A stretch of 64,000 nucleotides of DNA from Porphyra umbilicalis (lineage: Eukaryota > Rhodophyta > Bangiophyceae > Bangiales > Bangiaceae): positions 42,457-106,456 of the forward strand of contig KV919038.1 in NCBI GenBank assembly GCA_002049455.2, given 5' to 3'. The notes beneath the pieces are model-generated. The model did not search any database. It saw nothing but the letters and a program-made list of their open reading frames with translations, and was not told the DNA's origin. The position numbers and the translations under genes are program-made. Positions 22,101 through 32,044 of the stretch are shown piece by piece (position 1 is the first letter of the stretch; the number at the start of each line of letters is the position of its first letter).

Positions 22101-22402
22101 CGCCACCCCCGCCCCCGTCTCCCGCAGCATGAGCGACGCGGGGAGGGCGCCGGGGAAGCACACCCGCGCGTGGCGCGCGAGGCCGGGCAGCGGCGTCGAG
22201 CGGTCCTCAAAGGCGCGGTAAAAGGCGCCGCCACGGGTGTGGGCAGAGACGGGGGGGGGGGTGCCCGCCGCCGCCACAGCCGCGGCGGCGGCGGCGGCGG
22301 CGGCGGCGGCCAGCGTCGCCCATCGGGGGCGGCGGGGGGGGGGGGGGGGGGGAGGGGCGCCCCCCGTGGATGCGGCGCCCGGGGGGGGGGGGGGGGCGCC
22401 AT
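19152..22402 (-). CDS. Nicastrin (gamma-secretase subunit)
   Basis: Nicastrin is the large type I membrane subunit of gamma-secretase, which cuts transmembrane proteins. ATG 22402 (CTCCATGG) leads through C-runs into a hydrophobic signal ([20 protein letters not shown]). Family landmarks: HQIGAAPC near the start; [35 protein letters not shown]; the peptidase-like core with [20 protein letters not shown] and [20 protein letters not shown] (equivalent to the GExxDYIGS segment, here diverged); [36 protein letters not shown]; and a C-terminal membrane span [20 protein letters not shown] followed by a short basic tail. A Ser/Thr-Pro repeat tract (about 21230-21430) is inserted between the lobes. 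The frame switches in G/C runs at 22334-22352, 22251-22261, about 22014-22019 and 19188-19199. The central about 900 residues are unbroken. Confidence 0.9.
22334..22396 (-). repeat. 19- and 16-base homopolymers at the nicastrin start
   Basis: Gs on the + strand (22334-22352 and 22381-22396), so Cs on the coding strand, coding Pro right after the ATG and breaking the frame. With the G-run at its stop, nicastrin is the clearest example of C-run at start and G-run at stop. Confidence 0.93.
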
Positions 22403-22814
22403 GGAGAGCCGTCAAGGGCGGTGGCGCCGCCACCCGGGACCGCGGGGGCGCGGGTGGGTGCAGGCGGGCGAGCGGCGCGGGCAGGGCGCCCCGCCCGCCC
22501 GGCCGAGGGGGGCGCGCCGACCGCGCTGTGTCGGGGCGGGCGGTGGCCCGCGTGCGCCCAAATCCAGACTTTGCCACCCGCCCCTGCCCCTGGGTCGAGG
22601 CAGTCATTGGAAACTATCCATGCCGGCCAGAAAAAGTGGCAGGTGGGGGTAGGGTTGTGCAACATGCCCCTTTTTGAAGGGCGTGCGGTCGTGACAGACC
22701 AGGCCTCACCAAGAGTATTGTGGCAAGGGTATCACTCGAGTATTTTTTTCGGATACATACCCTTACTCGCGATTTTTTTTCGGTGCACCCCCCATTCCCT
22801 GGCCTTTAGGACAG

Positions 22815-24551
22815 GGTGCTCTCAAAGTGTAGTGATGCACACATATACTTAGATCAAGGGACTTGCTCTCCGTTTCAGAGGTGGCAATCTGAATTCGTGT
22901 CCTCAGGGCGCGTCAGTGGTGAAAGGGTCGCGATGACGCTAAAAGCGAATGGAGTTACATGGCTGAGATGGACTGTCCTGCCACAGGGGTCACAGGGCCC
23001 GGACTGCGCCTGCCCCCCCACCGCTCCGAGTTGCGCGCGGCGACCGCGCGCTGCGACTTCCGGGGTTCGACGCGGCCGCGATGACGCGCGGGTCATCGTG
23101 CCTGCGCGCCTGCTTCTGTTGCGGCGGCGCGTCGGCGGTTGCTGACGCCATCTAGCAGCGCGGTTAGGGGCGCCCCGTGGCGCGGCGGTCGATCCCACCC
23201 GCCCGCCCGTGCGCCGTGTCGGCCTTCCCGCCCGCCGTGCGCAGGTGCGCTGCGCGGTGGAGTGACGGCCCCGCCCGTGGGCGTCGCGCGACGCCGGCGG
23301 GCCGCCGCCGCTGCTGCGGCGGAGGCGGCGCCCCTTTGCCCGCCCGACGCCCCGCCCACCACGGCAACGTGGCTGTACGTGCCCCCGCGCACGCTCGCGG
23401 CCATGGAGCCGGCCGGCGTGCCCCGTATCGATGCGTCGCCGAGCTCGCCACCGCCCTGAAGGCCAGGGTATTGCACGCACGTGCCTGGAATTTCATTAAA
23501 TGAATGGTTTTATTGCTGCCTGTGACTTCGACTGCGGGCTGTGTCTGACCATCCAAGTCGCCGCCGCGTCGCTGGTCCGAGGGTGCTCGCTTGCCTCGGT
23601 CGGTGGTGGACATTTTGCACTTCACACTGAGTGGCGCGTCGGTCATCCTGAGGTGGAAGAGAGAAGAGCGGAGAGGCCGAGGTGGTCGCCGTTGTCCGTC
23701 CAGTGCGAGGTGAGGGTGAGTGAGGAGCCGCCACTGTAGCCGAGGCCGCCCCCGCTGCTGCTCTCCACCGTTGTGACCACCCCGCCTCCGCACCGTCAGC
23801 CACCAAGACGCGTGTCGCATCACAGGCAGCGGGCGAGACCTGAGGCGACAGCCTTCTAGCATTAAGTTAAAAAACACATAAAAAAACGGGAGAACGGCAA
23901 CTGATTAATCTATGGATTAAATATGTATCAAATCGATTTAATTTAATGCATGCATTTTATTGGTGCCAACCCTGAGGGCATCCACCGCTGGTAGCAACTC
24001 GGCTGCCTTCATCGTAGGCGGTGGGGGGGAGGGGATGGGGAAGAGGACGGGGAAGGAAGGCGGGAGGCCTTTCCAGGCGGTTGCAAATTGTGTGAAAAGT
24101 TGCAAATTTTCGTCGCTCACTCTCAGGCTGGCGCCTGAGCTCATTGTTGGCCCTGTTGGGCAGGCAGTCCGCCTTCAGGTAGACTGGTGGGCAATCTTCG
24201 CGGGCGGCATTGCGTTCCATTCCTCCAGGATGAGCGCGGATTTGTGTAAGTTGATCCTGCCGGAGATTAAGTTCAACAGGTCGACCATAAATGTGTTTGC
24301 AGTGCACATTCCCCGTTCTCTCGGCGCCTGTGGTGCGTTCTTCGGCCCGTTTATATCCACAGTGGATATAAACGGGACGGAATTAACCGAATAATGACTG
24401 TACGGGGACGCTCGTGACGGCAATCTCCTTGCACGTAAACGCTTGTCTAAAATCGGGCCCTTGAAGACCCCTGATGCGACTGCCACCCCCGAAGCGGAGA
24501 GCAAGTCCCTTGATCTAAGTGTATGTGTGCCTCACTACACTTTGAAAGCAC
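22815..24551. mobile_element. Foldback or TIR element with about 75-base terminal inverted repeats
   Basis: The sequence at 22816-22890 reappears as its reverse complement at 24478-24551. Both arms run GTGCT(C/T)TCAAAGTGTAGTGA, then ACTTAGATCAAGGGACTTGC, and lose similarity after GTGGCA; the two arms differ at about a tenth of positions. Similarity stops sharply at the outer GTGCT, as expected for an element end. No clear target-site duplication was found. The inside is mixed: GC-rich at 22985-23460, then AT-rich with a 31-base palindrome at 24346-24376. No transposase is visible, so it is non-autonomous, or two separate insertions in opposite orientation. Confidence 0.6.
24346..24376. repeat. 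Perfect 31-base palindrome
   Basis: CCCGTTTATATCCAC, one central A, then its exact reverse complement. It could extrude as a cruciform or form a hairpin in RNA. It lies inside the foldback element. Confidence 0.97.
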
Positions 24552-24577
24552 CAGAGGTGGCAGGTGATTCTTATTTG

Positions 24578-24640
24578 ATTATAATCATGATGATCATAAT
24601 GATTATAATCATTTTACATCACGGGCTGATGATTATAATC
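24578..24640. repeat. Three copies of the palindrome GATTATAATC
   Basis: The self-complementary ten-mer GATTATAATC occurs at 24578-24587, 24601-24610 and 24631-24640, with ATGATCAT-like palindromes between. Strikingly AT-rich for this window and placed just outside the right arm of the foldback element. Confidence 0.85.
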
Positions 24641-24826
24641 ACATGGCCATGCAAGGGGATTTACAGTTGTGCATACTTGAGGGGGGATACTAGGAGATGG
24701 AGACAGCTGGTTGGCCTGCCGACTGACAGATTCAAGCGTTTCACTGGCTGCTTCGCCAGTCCACAACTGTCGTTCGTGTCAACAATGCGAAGGACATGCC
24801 CTGCTGCACTCACACGGTACGTTCCT

Positions 24827-25000
24827 ATTGCTCTCTTCCCAAATTTGGCCGATGCCGTCGATGTCAAGAGGGGTGATCAACTGTGCGAAACAGTTTCTCA
24901 GCCATCCATTCAGCCGGATAAAGTTGTTCAACCAATGGGCAGTTGACCGAGAGCCTGTCTTGACTTCGACCACATCGGCCAAAATTGGGAAGACAGCAAT
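24827..25000. repeat. Inverted repeat with 42-base arms, 90-base loop
   Basis: 24827-24868 and 24959-25000 are reverse complements at about 37 of 42 positions, with a shared core ATCGGCCAAA(A/T)TTGGGAAG. A related ATCGGCCAAAATTGGG occurs again at 41474-41489, suggesting a dispersed small element. Confidence 0.7.
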
Positions 25001-25507
25001 ACATATGGCAGAACTGGCAACGAGCATGGCAGTCTGATGCGTCTACGCGCAGGAAAGAGTGAAGAAAGAGTCTGAGCCAAGCGACAGAGCGTCGAAGAGC
25101 ACCACATGCATATGAAGACAGGCATCTGCAAATATAGCCAAGGTTACCATGGCATCTGTACACAATTGCCACAAAGAATCGTACATAGTACATCTGAGCG
25201 AGGTTGCCAGGTGTGGTCGATTCACGTTGGCCCCCTATGCGTTTTTCATGGCCCGTGAACTGACTGGAGCAAACGAGGACGCTTTGTCAAAGCCACGGCG
25301 TTGTCACGAGCAAGTCATATCAAATCCGTAATTGGACGCCCCCTCCCGCGATAGACAAACTGAAATGGTCCTTAAATCCTGCGATCATGAGCCCGAGCAA
25401 CCCCTTTCTCGGTCAAAATGGCAGCGATCGGAAGTGAAACGAGAACGCCTTGCCGTGGTGCGCCGTGAGAATGCATTGCTGGAACGGGGGCTACAAAGTG
25501 CACAAGG

Positions 25508-25534
25508 GTGCCATATAAGCGGATAGTGACTGTA
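25508..25534 (-). repeat. Solo end resembling the 46.6-kb MITE
   Basis: Read on the minus strand the segment begins TACAGTCACTATCCGCTTAT, close to the terminal sequence of the MITE at 46550-46752 and, for its first 13 bases, of the pogo-like transposon. No matching opposite end was found nearby, so it may be a remnant. Confidence 0.45.
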
Positions 25535-25952
25535 TCCGTCCGTACCTTGTGCGACAGTCTCTATCTATCTTTTGCACGCACGCCTGGCGCGTGGCCCACG
25601 CGCTGGCCCACGCGGCGTGGACCGCAGGGGAGGAGGGAAGGGTGCCGTAGAATCGTGGCAAGTCAAGTGCTGACTTGCATGGCGGTCAGCCGCTTTCCTT
25701 GCTGTACAGGTCGGCGCGGGTCTGCTCGACTCTGGTGGACAGCGTCGATGGCGGCGCTTTGTGGTCGTGGGCGCGGCGCCCACGCGTCGAGGCCTGGCAG
25801 GGGCCGGCACTCCCGCCCCTTGTGTACGCCACCAGGCCGACAACAGCCGCATCGCCCAGATGCCCGCTGCCTTCCGCGATCAATGCGGGCGCGTGTGGAC
25901 CACGTGCCCGCCATTGGTCCATTCCACTCTTTCGTCGCCCGATCTACGATTA

Positions 25953-26032
25953 TCCTGACAGGCGCGAGAGGGTCCTGCCAGGCGCAAGAGTGTCCTGCCA
26001 GGCGCGAGAGTATCCTGCCAGGCGCGAGCACC
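25953..26032 (+). repeat. Tandem repeat, four 20-base units
   Basis: Four units of the form TCCTGCCAGGCGCGAGAGTG, starting at 25953, 25973, 25993 and 26013. Units differ by one or two bases. Located 1.1 kb upstream of the bZIP-like gene; role unknown. Confidence 0.92.
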
Positions 26033-27105
26033 TCCCAGTTCAGCTATCGTCAGAAAAACCTGCAGCCTGCGGATCGGCTTTTTTGTTGGCATTCCATGGG
26101 GATGGGCGTGGCCGGGGGGGGGGGCGGGTGCAGCAGCTCGCCCGTTGAGAGGGCAGGTGCGCCACGACCATTCAGCTCGTCCCACCGGCCGACGCGCGTG
26201 ACCCGTTGTGCTGCGAGTCCCCTGGCCGACGGTCTGCGCGCCGCGCGCGGCGCGGCCGGGGGGCTCCCCAAGTCACGGCACGGCGCCCTACCGCCGCCAG
26301 GCGCTGCAATGCGACGCGCCGCTGTAGCAGAGTCGGTCGGCGCGGGGCGGCGGCCGCCCGCGGTTGAGCGTGGCGTGTGCGCCCCCTCCCCTCCCCCCCC
26401 CCTGCATGGCGCACCCGCCCGCCCGCCGCCCCGAGCGTCGTGACCGGGCGGCGGCGATGCAAAGGGGCGTGAAAACAAGCCGTCCAGCAATGCACTGGCG
26501 GCCGGACCGGCGGCCGACGGTCGGCACGCGTCGGCCAGAAGCCGGGGGGAGGGGGGCGCGCGGTGCCTGGCGTGATCGCGTCCCACGCTACCCCGGTGCT
26601 GGAACGGCGGTTTCGGTATCGGGATGGGGCGCCGACCGGACCGCTTGCGGGCTGCGTCGCCAGTGCGCGGCCGTCGACCGCGGCAGTGGGCAGGGGAGGC
26701 GGAGCGCCCAAGGGACGCCTGTGGGGCCGTCGGGCTCCGCGGAGCGGACCACGACTCGCCCTGTCGCCATGGTCGGACAAGCGGCCACCGGCCCCGCGGG
26801 GCACCCTCTGGCGCCTGGCGGAACAGTCATGCCGCGGGGGCGCGCCTCCCACCCCCGGGACGGCGCGAACGCACGAGCGCCCAGGCTGGAGACAGGGAAA
26901 CGGGCCTGCAGGCCAGCCGACCGCCGACGCTTTTGCACGCCTGTAGGGCACCGCTTAAGGGGTGCTCGCCCCGCCGAGTCGTCGCCCCAAACCCTCGACG
27001 GGGCCGCCACAGGGCACGGCAGTGCAGCTCCTTCTCCCCGCTCTTCCCCGCACGACGACGTGACTCTCTCTGACGCCGCGGTGTGCGGGACGCCGCGTTG
27101 GCGCT

Positions 27106-28028
27106 ATGGCACACGTCGGTGTGGCGCCGCCGGCAGCCACACCGGCGGTGACGCGGACCATGGCACGGCCGTTGCGGAGCCCGTCTGCGCCCGTCCCGCC
27201 TGTTGCCCATGCCGAATTTCGCGCGGAGGGCCGGGCAGTCGTCTCGCTGTGGGAGCGCCCTGGCAAGCGGCCGCGCAAGGCGGGCGATGCGCCGACGCCC
27301 GCCGCGGCGGCAGCGGCGGCGGGCTTCGGCGAGCGCTACCTCTTTGACGCCCCTACCGCCTCCTCGGCCGGTGGCGGCGGCAATGGCGGCGGCGAGTGGT
27401 CCCTCCTCGGGGCCCCGCCCTCCCCGCCACCCCGACCCAGTACTGGGCGGGTGCCCTACTCGACCGTCGCCGCCGCCGACATGGCCGCGTTTGACGGGTG
27501 GATGGCCACCCAAGCGGCCATCGACGTCGGTGCTTCGTGGATGACCGACGCGGGCGGGGGGCCCATCGAGGCTGTGGTGCCTCCGCCGCCCGCGGCGGCG
27601 GCGACGCCCACCACAACAGCGACGGCGGCGGCGGCCGTTGTCGCGGTGCTCGCCGAGGCGGAAGCGACGCAGGTGGCGGCGGCGGCAGCGGCGGCGGCGG
27701 CGAACGCCGCCGCCGCCGCAGCCCGCAAAGACAGCGTCGACGGTGGTGAAGCCAGCTATAGCGACAGGCCGCCGTCGGGCACGTCGGTGTCCGGCAGAGA
27801 GACCCCACTGGCGGCGGCGGGGCGGCTCACCACAACCCCCCACCGCCCGACGCTGTCGATTGTCTCGCCGCCCACCTACGGCGCCGGCCGCGGGTATGAG
27901 GACACCTCCCCGCTGGTGCTCGCCGACGCCGCCGACTTGGACGCGTCGGCGTGTCTGGGCGACCCCGCCGCCGCCGCCCACAGCAGCAACGGCGGCGAAA
28001 GCGGCGGCGGCGGTGGCGGCGGCGTCGT

Positions 28029-28062
<34 letters not shown>

Positions 28063-28504
28063 ACCGCCGCCCCGCCGACCGGCGGCGACGGCCGCCGCCG
28101 CTCTGCCGTCGCGACGGCGGCGCTCGCGTCGGCGCTCGCCGCCGCCGAAGCGGTACGCGCGGCGGTGCGGGCGCCGCTCAAAGCGGCGCAGCGCCCCCGC
28201 GGGACCGCCGGCCCGTCGACGACGCGGCGGGACAACAACCGGATTAGCGCGCAGGGCGCGCGCGCGTGGGCGGCGGTGTACCGGTCCGAGTTGGAGGCCC
28301 GCCTCGCCGCCGCCGTCGACGCGGTGGCGGGGCGGGACGCGCGCATTGCGCAGCTGGAGGCGACGGTCGCGGCGTTGCGCGGGGGGGGGGGAGGTGCAGG
28401 GGGGGGGGGGGGGGGGTGCAAGGGGGGGGGGGCGCGCCGCCGCCGCTGCGCCGGCGTATGTGGAGCAGGTCTCGACGGGGCGTCCTGTTTTTTTGAATTG
28501 TTGA
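27106..28504 (+). CDS. bZIP-like transcription factor with degenerate basic region
   Basis: Probable nuclear DNA-binding protein. ATG 27106 starts a long Ala/Gly/Ser/Pro-rich region with little structure, including a patch WERPGKRPRKAG (residues about 48-59) that could be a nuclear localisation signal. Near residue 370 lies NNRISAQGARAWAAVY, which keeps the bZIP signature N-x7-R and the R-x9-L spacing to the first heptad leucine, followed by LEARLAAAVDAVAGRDARIA and LEATVAAL, a short coiled coil. Most basic residues normally found between N and R are missing (QGA instead of Arg/Lys-rich), so DNA contact may be altered. G-runs at 28381-28391, 28399-28416 and 28422-28432 follow; the end at 28504 (VEQVSTGRPVFLNC) needs a frame change there. 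The bZIP call is moderate; a plain coiled-coil protein is the alternative. Confidence 0.6.
28381..28432 (+). repeat. G-runs of 11, 18 and 11 bases near the end of the bZIP-like gene
   Basis: 28381-28391, 28399-28416 and 28422-28432 on the coding strand, shortly before the probable stop. They make the C-terminal frame uncertain. Confidence 0.93.
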
Positions 28505-29507
28505 TTGACATTGACATTGCGATTTTTTTTCGTGTCGTTCGTGCGGGGGACCGTGCGTGACCGTGGCCCGTGTGTTGTGGTTGTGTTGCCTTGCGCGAGT
28601 TGTTTGTTACCTGCTGTTTGTATTGTAGTCAGTCTTGGTGGTTGGGAGGATGCCCTCCGCGACGAGCTATACCAATTTTTTTTCGGTCGGCGATGGCCGG
28701 CGAGGGCACTGCACACAGAGGTATCGGCGGCTGGGGACGCGGGGGAAACCGGGTGCGGCGATCTGTTCTCTAACAACTGCCACGGCGCGCCCCGCCCACG
28801 CGCGTGTACCCGCCCACAAGCCCGGCGGCGACGCCGCCCGCGCCGCCCCCGACCGACCGTCGACGCCCCGAAGCAGACCACGCGCAGCCCGCCAGACGCC
28901 CCCACCGCCCGCCACGGCCCGGCGCACCGACGGCGCGACGCCACCATTGGCGGCGGCGGCGGCGCCAGCGTGCCGACCGGCGGGCGGCCGCCCCCACGGC
29001 GGGCCCACCGCCGCCGGGTGGCGTCCGCGGGCGGCGGGCGCCCGCCTGACGGGCGCCGCGGGGCCGGGAGACCCCCCGCCGGCACCCCCCGCGGCGCCCC
29101 CACCGGCGCCCCCAAGCCGCCCCGCCCCCCCCGCGGCGCACCGGGGGGCGCGCGCGGCCGCCCCGCCAACGGCCGCGCGGCGCCGACCGACGGCACCGTG
29201 CCGGCACGGCAGCGACCGCGGGTGCCGCGGCGGCGGCCGCGCCGGTCGCCCGACGGGGAGCGCCGGCGGCGCCGCCGACCGCGCGGCGCGGGCAGGGCGT
29301 GCCCCCGCCCGCCGCGCCGCGCGCGTCGCGCCCGCCGACGCGGGGCGCCGCGGCGCGCCGCTCGCCGCCGCCGCACGCGTCCCGGCGGCGGCCGGCGGCG
29401 GCGGGTGGCCCGTGGTGCTCCCTCCCCCCCTCCCCCCCCCCGCCCGCCCTCGCCCCAGCGCCCGCCACGCGCGCGACCGCCCCCCCCGTCCGTGGGGCTC
29501 GGCAGCC
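28505..29507. other. Convergent 3' intergenic region
   Basis: First about 280 bases are T-rich (28490-28690) with TTGT/TGTTT tracts, as expected for the 3' end of the bZIP-like transcript. The remaining 700 bases are GC-rich low-complexity sequence downstream of the PPR gene. No gene recognised. Confidence 0.45.
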
Positions 29508-31575
29508 CTACCCCCCCCCTCCCCCCCCCCCCCCCTCGCCTCGGCCGCGACCGCCCGCTCCAACGCCATCGCCAGCCGCGACCGCAGCCGCCCGTCGACG
29601 GCCCCCACCGCCGCCGCCAGCTGCCGCATCACCCCCCGCGTCGCGCGGACGGTCACCCCGTCGGGGGACACCCCCGCCGCGAGCATCAACCGCAGCACCC
29701 GCGCCGTCGCGTCCATGTCCCCGGCGCGCACGGCCGCGTGGACGACCACGTTAAAGGGGGCCGCGTCGAGGGGGGGGAGCCCCCCCGCGCCGGGGGGGGA
29801 ACCCCCCCCCCCCCCCGTCGGCGCCCCCCGCCGCGCAGCGACGGTGGCGCCGAGGACCGCCTCGGCGGCGGCAACGCCCCCGTGGGGGGAACCCAAATAC
29901 GCGCGGAGGCGCGTCACGACGTGCACCGCCGATAGGTGCGCGTCGAGGCGTGCAGCGGGGGGGATGCCCGCCACCGCTTGGGGGGTGCCCAGGGGGGGGG
30001 GCGCCCCCGCCGCGGCGGTGGCGGCGGCGGCGGCGGCGGCGGGCGACCGCACCCCGGCCGGCTGCACGTCGGCGCCCGGCGCCGCCGCCGCCGACGGCGG
30101 CGGCGGCGGCGGCGACGGCAGCGGCGACGCCGGCGCCCCCCCCCCCCCTCGTCCAACCACGGGGGCGGGCGGTACGGCACGCCCAACAGCGTCGACCGCA
30201 TGTACTCTGAGGATGGGGCCAGGGCGGCACCCCGCCCCCCCCCCCCCGGGGGCGGCACCGGGGCGGCGGCGGCGCCCGCGCCCCCCCCCCCCCCCCGCCG
30301 CCGCGGCCAGCCGCGCCTCGGCGGCAACGACGGCGCCGAGGGCGGCTTCGGTCCCCCCCACGTCCCCCGCCGACGCGAGCGCGTCGGCGACCGCCGCGTG
30401 GGCAGAGCGGCCGACGTGCACGCCGCGGGCGACCATCTCGTCGCGCAGGCGCAGGACCGCCGCGGGGCCGCGGAGGGCGTCGCCGGCGGCGGCGGCGGCG
30501 GAGGCAGACCGCCCGCCGCCGCCGTCGTCGCCGCCGCCGCCGCCCTCCCGGTTGAGCGCCCGCATGACGGCGACATATGTCGACGCGTGCGGCGCGCCCG
30601 GCGCGCGGGCGGCGCGGGGGGAGGCCCCCCCCTCCCCCCCCCCCCCCCCGGCCGGGCGGCGGCGGCGCGCACCCGCTCCGCGCGGCGGAGGTAGTGGAGC
30701 GCGCGCGTCGCGTCGCCGGCAACGGCGGCGGCGGCGACCATGGCCTGGTAGGTGAAATCATCCGGCGCCCACCCCGCGCCGCGCAGCCGGTGCAGCGCGT
30801 CGTGCGCAATGGCGAGGGCGGCCGTGGAGGCGGCCCCCCCCGCCCCCCCGCCGGCGGCGCCACCCCCGCCGCCCCCGCCGACGGCGCCGACGCCCACCCG
30901 CCCACACGCCTTGATGAGCGTGTTGTACGTGCGCCGGTCTGGGACGACGCGCGCGGCGGGCATGGCGACGCGCACGACCCACACGGCGGTGGACAGCCCC
31001 GCCGCCGCGTCGGCGGGCCCGACCGCCGACGCGGCCACGTCGAGGAGCGAGTTGAAGGTGACCACATCCGGCGGGATGCCCGCACCCGCCAGCCGGTCGA
31101 GGACCCCCCGCACGGTCGGCGTCGGGTCGCCGGCGGGGGCACCCCACCCCCCCGCCCCCGCCCCTGCCCCCGCCCCCCCCCCCCCGCCCGCGCGCCCGAC
31201 GCGCAGCGCCTTGATGTACGCATTGACCGCCGGCGTGGCGGCGGCCGGCGGGAGCCCCCCCCCCCGCACCGCCGCCTCGGCGTCGGCAATGACCGCGTCG
31301 GCAACGGCCACGGCGGCGGAGGCGGCGGGGGTGCCGCCGCCCGCCGCCGCCGCCGCCCGCGCCGCCCCGTCAATGAGGAGGGTGTAGGTGCGCCCGTCGG
31401 GGGCGTACCAGCCCAAACCGCCGGCCGTCGACAGCGCAACGGCGCGGGCGTAGAGGGCGGCCGCCGCCGGCACGTCGGGGGGGTGCCGCCCGAGGTGCGC
31501 CCGGATGACCGCGTTGAAGGTCGCAATCGACGCCATGGCGCCGGGGGGGACCCGCCCGCGCCTGGGCCGCCCTCT

Positions 31576-31607
<32 letters not shown>

Positions 31608-32013
31608 GGGCGGTGGCGCCGGCGCCGGCGGGCTTGCCAGCGGCGCCCCCCCCGCCCCCCCCCCCCCCCCCCGCCGGTCGGCGGCGACGCCGCCCGCCGC
31701 CGGCAGCGGCACGCACCCCCCCCCCCCGCCGCCGTATCCATTGCCACGGCAGCGTCGAGGACGCCCGCCGCCGACGAGGCGGCGCCCTTGCGCTCGCACA
31801 GCCCCGCGAGCGTGAGGAGGGACACATAGTCGGGCGCCACCCCCGCGCGCTTCATGCGGCTCACCACGTCGAGGCCGTCCGTGACGGTCGCGGCCGGGGA
31901 CTCGCGCAGCGCCTTGAGCCACACATTGTACGCGGCGAGGTTTGGGGGGGGGGGGAGCGCGGGCGGGACGCCCGCCGGGAGCTGCCCATCGTCGCCGCCG
32001 TCGCCGACGTCGG

Positions 32014-32044
<31 letters not shown>

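Larger units (their letters stand above)
24552..27105. other. Gene-poor intergenic region upstream of the bZIP gene
   Basis: About 2.5 kb. The first kilobase is of balanced composition with palindromes and the inverted repeat above. From 25560 it becomes GC-rich. A single MITE-like end is at 25508-25534 and a 20-base tandem repeat at 25953-26032. No protein family was recognised on either strand. Confidence 0.45.

Noticed and set aside
24578-24640. CRISPR-like array
   Set aside because: Only three ten-base palindromes with unequal short spacers, and a eukaryotic setting.
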